Shown in pieces: positions 5,676 through 10,864 of a stretch of DNA of 10,864 nt (its first letter is position 1; the number at the start of each line of letters is the position of its first letter). The position numbers were made by a program, and so were the translations under genes. The notes below the pieces were generated by a model, which saw only the letters and a program-made list of their open reading frames with translations, was not told the DNA's origin and ran no database searches. Where the stretch lies: NCBI GenBank assembly GCA_005880175.1, contig VBJR01000042.1:29787-40650 (forward strand), written 5' to 3'. The stretch is from Chloroflexota bacterium (GTDB taxonomy: Bacteria > Chloroflexota > Dormibacteria > Dormibacterales > Dormibacteraceae).

Positions 5676-6317
5676 CTACCTGCCGCGCCGGGGCCGGCGG
5701 ACCGCCCGCAGCACCCCGCTCGGGCCACCGCCGCAGAAGAACCGGTCGGCCCCGTCGGACTCCAGGCCCGAGACCTGCACCCCCGGCGGCATCGCCAGCC
5801 GGTCCAGGACCTCGCCCGTGGTCGGGTCGACCCGGCGCAGCTCGCTCTCGCCGGCTTCCCAGGTGGCGTGCCACAGCTCGCCCTCGGCCCACGTGACGCC
5901 CGTGACGAAGCGGTTGGACTCGATGGTGCGGAGGACCGCTCCCGTTTCCGGATCGACCTGGTGGATCCGCCGCTCCTGGTACTGGCCGACCCACAGCGTG
6001 CCCTCGGCCCACGCCAGGCCCGAGAGCGGGCCGCCGCTCGGGGCCGGCAGAGTCGCGAGCACGCGGCCCGTCTCCGGGTCGATCTTCTGGATGCGGTCGC
6101 CGGCCAGCTGGAACAGGTGCCGGCCGTCGAAGGCCGCGCCCGCGGTCGCCGTCACCGCGATCGACCGCAGCACCTCCCCGCTGACCGGGTCCAGTGCCAG
6201 CATCGCGTCGCCGGCGCCGAACCAGACCGACCGGCCGTCGTACGTGACCCCGTGCACGTCGGCCACGCCCGGGAACGGCCCGTACTCGCGGACGACCTCG
6301 GCGACAGATCGGCTCAC
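5676..6317 (-). CDS. Beta-propeller repeat protein (YncE/Vgb/NHL-like), probably cytoplasmic
   Basis: The protein has 213 residues and is built from repeats of about 40. Blades start at about residues 23, 60, 100, 140 and 183, each with a G-[LV]-x-[YFW]-[DAE]-G pattern followed by LDPVSGEVL, IDPETGRVL, VDPETGAVL or VDPTTGEVL. This D-P-x-[TS]-G-x-V-L turn is typical of YncE-like, virginiamycin-B-lyase-like and glutamine-cyclotransferase-like propellers. There is no signal peptide or visible catalytic residue set. With four to five blades it is short of a usual six- or seven-blade ring, so it may oligomerise or be a reduced form. The start is GTG 6317. There is no Shine-Dalgarno; TAGGTT lies six bases upstream, overlapping the stop of the regulator gene. 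The nine-base gap to the regulator gene implies one operon and a linked function, perhaps sensing. The role is unknown. Confidence 0.75.
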   Translation of the reverse strand: MSRSVAEVVREYGPFPGVADVHGVTYDGRSVWFGAGDAMLALDPVSGEVLRSIAVTATAGAAFDGRHLFQLAGDRIQKIDPETGRVLATLPAPSGGPLSGLAWAEGTLWVGQYQERRIHQVDPETGAVLRTIESNRFVTGVTWAEGELWHATWEAGESELRRVDPTTGEVLDRLAMPPGVQVSGLESDGADRFFCGGGPSGVLRAVRRPRRGR

Positions 6318-6326
6318 GCGACAAAC

Positions 6327-7568
6327 CTACGCAACCGGGCCCGGGAGCAGCAGCGTCGTCGTGAAGCCCGGCACCGGCGGCGTCGTCCAGCGCCGGGCCC
6401 GGCCCCGGCCGAACCACTCCACCCTGCCCGCCGCCGCCAGCGACTCCAGCGCGCGCTGCACGCTCCGCTGGCTGGTGCCCAGCGCCAGCGCGAGGGCCGA
6501 GCTCGACCACGACTCGCCGTCGGCCAGGATCGCCAGCACCGCCGCGGGCTCGTCCTCGACCGGCCGCGCCAGCACGGCGACCCCGGACGCCCGCAGAGGC
6601 GCCACCGTGAACCCCCGCTTCGTCGCGCTCACCCGGGCCAGCCCGCGGAGCAGCCGGCGCAGGCGCCCGATCTCGACCCGCAGCCGCGCCCGATGCGACT
6701 CGTCCACGTACCTGGATCCGAATGCGCGCGCCACCAGCGCGTCCCGCGCGACGTCTCCTGGCCACGCCTCGCCGAGCGCGCGCGCCAGCGCGAACAGCAC
6801 CGGACGCGTGGCCAGCGAGACCACCTGCTCCCGACAGCGGACGACATGACGGCAGGCGTCCACGACCAGCACATCCGAGGCCAGCAGCGCCGCCACCTCG
6901 GCGAGCCGGAGGACCCGGTCCGAGCCGCGCTCGATCAGCCGCGCCGCGGGCGAGCTCAGGACGCGGTGGGCGCTCTCGACCTCGGCAGTCAGCGCCGGGA
7001 TGCGGGCGTGCCGCGCCGCGCGCGCGGCCCGGGCCAGCGCGGCCCCCGCCGCCCGGGTGCGGAGGCGCCGGATCGCGATCCCCGCGACCACGAGCTCGTG
7101 GGCGGTCCGCGACGGGGGAGGGAACGCCGCCGGGTCGAGCTCGGCCGCCGCGCGTTCCGCCTCGTCGACCCGGCCCACCAGCAGCAGCCGCCGCGCTTCG
7201 AGGTGCCGCGCGTACGCCGCGTTGACCCGGTCGCCGTGCGCCTCCAGCATCGCCCGCGCCGCCCCGAGCACCCTGGCCGGCCAGCCCAGGTCGCGCGACG
7301 CGAGCGCGATCTCCGCCTCCGCCACGGCGCACCGGGCGCTGGCCACGACGTCGCGCGGCCCGAACGCGCGGCCCGCGCGCCGCAGGAGCGCCCTCGCCCG
7401 GGCCAGGTCGCCGAGCTGTGCCATCGCGATGCCGCGCAGTGCGAGCGCAGGCGCGTCCTCGCGCAGGGCGACCAGGTTCAGCGCCCCGAGCGGATCGCCG
7501 ACCGCGAGCGCGCGCCCCGCCGCCGCGATCTCGAGATCGGAAGGAATCCCGCCATCTTTGTCACTCAC
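6327..7568 (-). CDS. Transcriptional regulator with TPR-like helical repeats and two helix-turn-helix domains
   Basis: The protein has 413 residues. Residues 10-245 are Ala/Arg/Leu-rich helical pairs of the TPR type (for example DAPALALRGIAMAQLGDLARARALL, here cited by its ends at about 38-62). Residues 250-325 resemble an AfsR/OmpR-like winged helix, with ESHRARLRVEIGRLRRLL at 290-307 and a closing RGFTVAP. Residues 342-395 form a second HTH, with ALALGTSQRSVQRALESLAAAGRV and a wing GRGRARRW. The C-terminus is GFTTTLLLPGPVA. GTG 7568 is chosen because the protein-like part begins there; the frame is open further upstream but runs into the divergent gene. No Shine-Dalgarno was seen. It is cotranscribed with the propeller gene and divergent from the DUF899 gene 34 bases away, so it may control either. 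The ligand and targets are not visible. Confidence 0.78.
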   Translation of the reverse strand: MSDKDGGIPSDLEIAAAGRALAVGDPLGALNLVALREDAPALALRGIAMAQLGDLARARALLRRAGRAFGPRDVVASARCAVAEAEIALASRDLGWPARVLGAARAMLEAHGDRVNAAYARHLEARRLLLVGRVDEAERAAAELDPAAFPPPSRTAHELVVAGIAIRRLRTRAAGAALARAARAARHARIPALTAEVESAHRVLSSPAARLIERGSDRVLRLAEVAALLASDVLVVDACRHVVRCREQVVSLATRPVLFALARALGEAWPGDVARDALVARAFGSRYVDESHRARLRVEIGRLRRLLRGLARVSATKRGFTVAPLRASGVAVLARPVEDEPAAVLAILADGESWSSSALALALGTSQRSVQRALESLAAAGRVEWFGRGRARRWTTPPVPGFTTTLLLPGPVA

Positions 7569-7588
7569 ACCCTGTCGTCGCCCCGGGC

Positions 7589-7599
7589 TAGCGTAGCCG
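7589..7599. promoter_or_regulatory. Possible overlapping divergent -10 elements
   Basis: In the 34-base gap between the regulator start (7568, minus) and the DUF899 start (7603, plus), TAGCGT (7589-7594, plus) and TACGCT (7595-7590, minus) overlap on opposite strands. The plus element lies eight bases before the ATG, which would give a leaderless transcript. TTGTCA at 7558-7563 is too far to be its -35. The hexamers are weak. Confidence 0.22.
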
Positions 7600-7602
7600 G
7601 CG

Positions 7603-8370
7603 ATGACCAGGCACCAGACCGGAACCCGAGAGGAGTGGCTCGCCGCGCGGCTGGAGCTGCTTGACGCGGAGAAGGAGCACACGCGGCGCGGTGACGAGCT
7701 GGCGCGGCGGCGGCAGGAGCTGCCCTGGGTCCGCGTCGACGAGGACTACCGGTTCGAGACCGACCAGGGGAGCGCCGGGCTCGCGGACCTCTTCCGGGGC
7801 CGCTCCCAGCTCCTCGTCTACCACTTCATGTTCGGGCCCGACTACACGGCCGGCTGCCCGTCCTGCTCGGCCATCGCCGACGGCTTCAACGGGTCAGTCG
7901 TGCACCTGGCCAACCACGACGTGATGCTCTGGGCGATCTCACGGGCGCCGCTGGACAAGCTCCAGGCGTACCGGCGCCGGATGGGGTGGACGTTCCCCTG
8001 GGCGTCGTCGTTCGGCAGCGACTTCAACCTCGAGTACAGCGTCGGGCTGACCGCTGAGCAGCAGCGCGACGGAGGCGCCGTGTACAACTACCGGACCCAG
8101 AGCCCGTGGCAGCCCGCTCCGCAGGGCCACCCCGAGGGGGACGTCGACCGGATGGCGGCCATGGCGGGGACCGACGTCGCCACGTACGTCCGGGAGCGGC
8201 CCGGCATGAGCGCGTTCGCGCTCGAGGGCGGCGTCGTGTACCACACCTACTCCACCTACGCGCGCGGCGTGGACGCCCTGTGGGGCATGTACGCGTGGCT
8301 CGACCGGGCGCCCCTGGGCCGGAACGAGACCGACAACTGGTGGCGGCACCACGACAAGTACGACGGCTGA
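7603..8370 (+). CDS. DUF899 family thioredoxin-like protein
   Basis: The protein has 255 residues, a normal length for the family, and no signal peptide. The N-terminus, TREEWLAARLELLDAEKEHTR, followed by LPWVRVDEDYRFETDQG and LADLFRGRSQLLVYHFMFGPD, matches DUF899. The C-P-S-C pair at residues 85-88 lies where thioredoxin-fold proteins hold their redox-active cysteines. Further family blocks are SRAPLDKLQAYRRRMGWTFPW (its core at about 114-130), GSDFNLEYSV and the C-terminal DNWWRHHDKYDG. The family is thioredoxin/AhpC-like by fold, but no reaction is established. A disulfide or peroxide role is inference. ATG 7603 lacks a Shine-Dalgarno sequence and may be leaderless. Transcription is divergent from the two-HTH regulator. 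Confidence 0.9.
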   Translation: MTRHQTGTREEWLAARLELLDAEKEHTRRGDELARRRQELPWVRVDEDYRFETDQGSAGLADLFRGRSQLLVYHFMFGPDYTAGCPSCSAIADGFNGSVVHLANHDVMLWAISRAPLDKLQAYRRRMGWTFPWASSFGSDFNLEYSVGLTAEQQRDGGAVYNYRTQSPWQPAPQGHPEGDVDRMAAMAGTDVATYVRERPGMSAFALEGGVVYHTYSTYARGVDALWGMYAWLDRAPLGRNETDNWWRHHDKYDG

Positions 8371-8452
8371 TGGTCCCGGGCCACCACCGGGTCCGCCCGC
8401 GCTGTGACGATCCGACAACCGTGACGCGCCGGCGGGCCCCTATGGTGGCCGG

Positions 8453-9519
8453 GTGGGGACCGGCGCCCGGCTCGAGTGCGTGCGGATCCGGCGGCTGCGG
8501 ATGCCGCTGGTGGCGCCGTTCCGCACCTCCTTCGGCGCGGTGGCGGAGCGCGACGTGCTGCTGCTGGAGGCCGTCACGACCGCGGGCGCCGGCTGGGGCG
8601 AGTGCGTGGCCCTGGCCGAGCCGCTGTACTCGGCCGAGTACGTGGACGGCGCCGAGCACGTCGTCCGCCACCACCTCCTGCCGCGGCTGTTCGCGCGGCC
8701 GCGGCTGACCGCGGCCCGCGTCGCGGAGGTGCTGCGGCCCGTCGCCGGGCACCCGATGGCGAAGGCGGCGATCGAGATGGCGGTCCTCGACGCGGAGCTC
8801 CGGGCCCGCGGCGAGTCGTTCGCCGAGCACCTGGGCCCGGCCTGCTCGACGTCGTGGACGGCTACCTGGCCGAGGGCTACCGCCGCGTCAAGCTCAAGAT
8901 CGAGCCCGGGTGGGACCTCGCGCCGGTCGCCGCCGTCCGCGAGCGCCACCCGGACGTGCCGCTGCAGGTGGACGCCAACGCCGCGTACTCGCTGGCCGAC
9001 GCGGGCCACCTGGCCAAGCTCGACCCGTTCGACCTGCTGCTGATCGAGCAGCCGCTGCCGGACGACCAGGTCCGCGCCCACGCCGAGCTGGCGCGACACC
9101 TGCGCACGCCGGTCTGCCTGGACGAGTCGATCACCTCGGCCCGCGCGGCCGCCGACGCCATCGCCCTCGGCGCCTGCGCGGTCGTCAACGTCAAGCCGGG
9201 CCGGGTCGGCGGCTACCTGGAGGCGCGCCGCGTCCACGACGTGTGCCAGGCGGCGAACGTGCCCGTCTGGTGCGGCGGCATGCTGGAGACCGGGCTGGGC
9301 CGGGCCGGCAACGTGGCCCTCGCCGGGCTGCCCAACTTCGTCCTGCCCGGCGACACGTCGGCGTCCGACCGCTACTACGCGCGCGACCTCACCGAGCCGT
9401 TCGTGATGGAGAAGGGGCGGCTGGCCGTGCCGGACGGCCCGGGACTCGGCGTGGACGTCGTCCCCGAGCGCCTGCGCGAGCTGACGGTCCGCCTCGACGA
9501 GGTGCGGGCCACCCACTGA
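8453..9519 (+). pseudogene. Enolase-superfamily o-succinylbenzoate synthase / N-acylamino acid racemase, broken by internal deletion and frameshift
   Basis: Intact relatives either dehydrate SHCHC to o-succinylbenzoate in menaquinone synthesis or racemise N-acylamino acids. The first frame (GTG 8453) gives about 128 residues: the capping domain with PLVAPFRTSFG, WGECVALAEPLYSAEYVDG and GESFAEHLG. Near 8837-8841 the protein continues in another frame from LLDVVDGYLAEGYRRVKLKI to a stop at 9519. That part keeps the KxK base (RVKLKIEPGWD), the metal ligands in VDANAAYSL, IEQPL and CLDES, the second Lys in NVKPGRVGG, and GGMLETGLGRA. About 20 residues are missing, corresponding to the VGVSLGI first barrel strand of the Deinococcus enzyme. 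This implies a loss of about 55 bases (3n+1). No other damage is visible. The start has no Shine-Dalgarno; TATGGT lies six bases upstream. Racemase or synthase activity cannot be told apart. Confidence 0.87.
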
Positions 9520-9532
9520 GGAGGGAACAGCG

Positions 9533-10864
9533 ATGTCGACCACCCAGGACGCCGTCGAGCTCCAGTCGGAGCTGGAGCGGAAGCTAGAGGAGACCGCCGA
9601 GCGCCACCAGGTGCCGGGCGCCGCGCTCGGGATCGCCCTCGGCGACCGCGACGTCTACGCCTTCCACGGGGTGACCAGCCTGGACAACCCGCTGGCCGTG
9701 GACGAGCGGACCCTGTTCCAGATCGGCTCGACCACCAAGACGTTCACGGCGACGGCGATCATGCGGCTTGTGGAGGCGGGCCAGGTGGACCTGGGCGCGC
9801 CCGTTCGCGCCTACGTGCCCGAGCTGGTGCTCCGGGACGAGGACGTGGCGGCGAGCGTCACCGTGCTGCACCTCCTCAACCACACGGCCGGCTGGACCGG
9901 CGACTACTTCGAGGACACGGGCGAGGGCGACGACGCGCTGGCCCGCTACGTCGCGAAGATGGCCGACCTGGAGCAGGTCAGCCCGCTCGGGGCCACCGCC
10001 TCGTACAACAACGCCGCGTTCTGCCTCGCCGGCCGCGTGATCGAGCGGGTGACGGGCCAGACGTACGAGGCGGCGCTGCGGGACCTGGTGCTCGATCCGC
10101 TGGGCCTGCGCGACAGCCTGCTCTTCCTGTCCGAGGTGATGACCCGGCGCTTCGCGGTCGGCCACCAGCGGCACGGCGACGCGATGCAGGTGGCCAGGCG
10201 CTGGCACCTGTCCCGCAGCGCCCGGCCGGCCGGGGGCATCGTCGCCACCGCCGCGGACCAGATCGCGTACGCCCGGTTCCACCTCGGCGACGGCACCGCC
10301 GCCGGCGGCGCGCGCGTGCTCCAGGCCGAGAGCCTGGCCCGGATGAAGCAGCCGACCGCGAGCCTGCGCGCCAGCGCCCTCGGCGACAGCGTCGGCATCT
10401 CGTGGCTGCTCAAGGACGTGGCCGGCGTGCGCACCGTCCGCCACGGCGGCACCACGAACGGCCAGCTCTCGGCGTTCGCGCTGGTCCCCGAGCGGGACTT
10501 CGCCATCACCGTCCTCACCAACTCCGACTCGGGCGGCCAGCTGCACCAGGAGATGGTCAAGTGGGCGCTGGCGACGTACCTGGGTCTGGCCGAGCCCGAG
10601 CCCGAGCCGCTGTCGTTGACCGAGGCCGAGCTGGCGCCCTACGTGGGTCGGTACCGGACCGCCAACGGCACGCTCGACCTGGCCGTCCAGGGCGACGGGC
10701 TGGTCGCCAACGTCACCTACTCCGAGGCGGCGATCGCCAAGCTGCGCAGCGTGTACGGCGACCAGGTCCCGGAGCAGCGCCCGGTCCCCTTCAAGCTGCT
10801 GCCCGACGACCGGTTCGTCGTGGTGGAGGGCCCGGCCAAAGGCGTCAGGGGGTACTTCACCCGC
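9533..10864 (+). CDS. Serine hydrolase, beta-lactamase / penicillin-binding-protein-like family (S12), runs off the right edge
   Basis: 444 residues are visible with no stop. The catalytic motifs of the class C beta-lactamase/DD-peptidase fold are present: S-T-T-K (Ser66, Lys69), Y-N-N (Tyr158 to Asn160) and H-G-G (304-306) in place of KTG. LLNHTAGWTGDYF (114-126) and RPAGGIVATAADQIAYARF are typical of esterase/D-aminopeptidase-like members. An EPEPEP linker (354-359) leads to a C-terminal lipocalin-like domain (LAPYVGRYRTANGTLDL onwards), which is cut by the window end. There is no signal peptide, so it is probably cytoplasmic, unlike resistance beta-lactamases. ATG 9533 has AGGAGGG seven bases upstream, and the gene follows the racemase gene by 13 bases, clearly in operon. 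Together they could process peptides or acylamino acids containing D-residues; this is inference. Confidence 0.93.
   Translation, partial: MSTTQDAVELQSELERKLEETAERHQVPGAALGIALGDRDVYAFHGVTSLDNPLAVDERTLFQIGSTTKTFTATAIMRLVEAGQVDLGAPVRAYVPELVLRDEDVAASVTVLHLLNHTAGWTGDYFEDTGEGDDALARYVAKMADLEQVSPLGATASYNNAAFCLAGRVIERVTGQTYEAALRDLVLDPLGLRDSLLFLSEVMTRRFAVGHQRHGDAMQVARRWHLSRSARPAGGIVATAADQIAYARFHLGDGTAAGGARVLQAESLARMKQPTASLRASALGDSVGISWLLKDVAGVRTVRHGGTTNGQLSAFALVPERDFAITVLTNSDSGGQLHQEMVKWALATYLGLAEPEPEPLSLTEAELAPYVGRYRTANGTLDLAVQGDGLVANVTYSEAAIAKLRSVYGDQVPEQRPVPFKLLPDDRFVVVEGPAKGVRGYFTR

Noticed and set aside
4948..7332. 794-codon minus-strand open frame spanning the PPOX, propeller and regulator genes
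   Set aside because: It crosses gene boundaries and both strands of real genes and is Gly/Arg-rich throughout. It is a by-product of high GC content.
5670..7664. 664-codon plus-strand open frame
   Set aside because: It is antisense to the propeller and regulator genes, with Arg/Pro/Gln-rich composition and no domain.
8372..8452. Small inverted repeats between the DUF899 and racemase genes (GGCCACCA with TGGTGGCC, and a CCCGG/CCGGG stem)
   Set aside because: The arms are short and GC-only, of a kind expected often in this composition. They are not convincing as terminator or operator.
8833..8842. Programmed frameshift in the racemase gene
   Set aside because: As with cdsA, about 20 conserved residues are missing, so a change of frame alone would not give a normal protein.
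10593..10613. Short GAGCCC tandem repeat
   Set aside because: It encodes a Glu-Pro linker between the two domains of the serine hydrolase and is in frame; an ordinary interdomain linker.
1..10864. tRNA, rRNA, CRISPR array, insertion sequence or prophage features
   Set aside because: None was seen. There are no regular repeat-spacer units, transposase motifs or cloverleaf-like sequences.

Overview
The window is very GC-rich (roughly 70% G+C by eye) and gene-dense. It has short gaps, 4-base ATGA/GTGA gene overlaps and several starts without a Shine-Dalgarno sequence. Together with a Tat-exported sugar-binding lipoprotein, a cellulose-binding CBM3 protein, CelR/CebR-like LacI-family operators and a two-HTH regulator, this suggests a free-living, plant-matter-degrading soil bacterium, probably Chloroflexota or Actinomycetota. 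The sequence alone does not separate these two.

Layout. (a) 1-1693, minus: the start of a sugar ABC-importer operon, with a solute-binding lipoprotein followed by the first permease, which runs off the left edge. A promoter and a possible operator lie at 1760-1850. (b) 1861-4047, minus: a phospholipid-synthesis operon with ATGA overlaps, in transcription order a YnbA-like CDP-alcohol phosphatidyltransferase, a PlsC-type acyltransferase and a CdsA/YnbB-type phosphatidate cytidylyltransferase. The last gene is broken by an internal deletion plus frameshift. (c) 4048-5056: a regulatory region of about 350 bases with two LacI-family (CelR/CebR-type) operators, a tiny Trp-rich ORF and an 18-base palindrome. 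It precedes a secreted, stand-alone CBM3 protein that ends at a strong hairpin. (d) 5101-6317: a PPOX-type split-barrel protein (plus) convergent with a short beta-propeller protein (minus). Between them lie two related 22-bp dyads spaced 42 bp. (e) 6327-8370: a TPR-like regulator with two HTH domains, in operon with the propeller gene, and a divergent DUF899 thioredoxin-like protein. (f) 8453-10864, plus: an enolase-superfamily OSBS/N-acylamino-acid racemase gene, also broken by an internal deletion plus frameshift, followed 13 bases later by a serine beta-lactamase-family hydrolase that runs off the right edge.

The most interesting unit is the cellulose response at 4155-5056. A non-catalytic, single-domain cellulose-binding protein sits under two sites resembling the cellobiose-responsive CelR/CebR operator, with a long structured leader. 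The neighbouring ABC importer could take up released oligosaccharides, but its substrate is not visible in the sequence. The second notable point is a pair of similar lesions, in cdsA and in the racemase gene. Each removes about 15-20 conserved residues and shifts the frame while everything on both sides stays intact. This is either recent pseudogenisation or a recurrent assembly fault in very GC-rich DNA.
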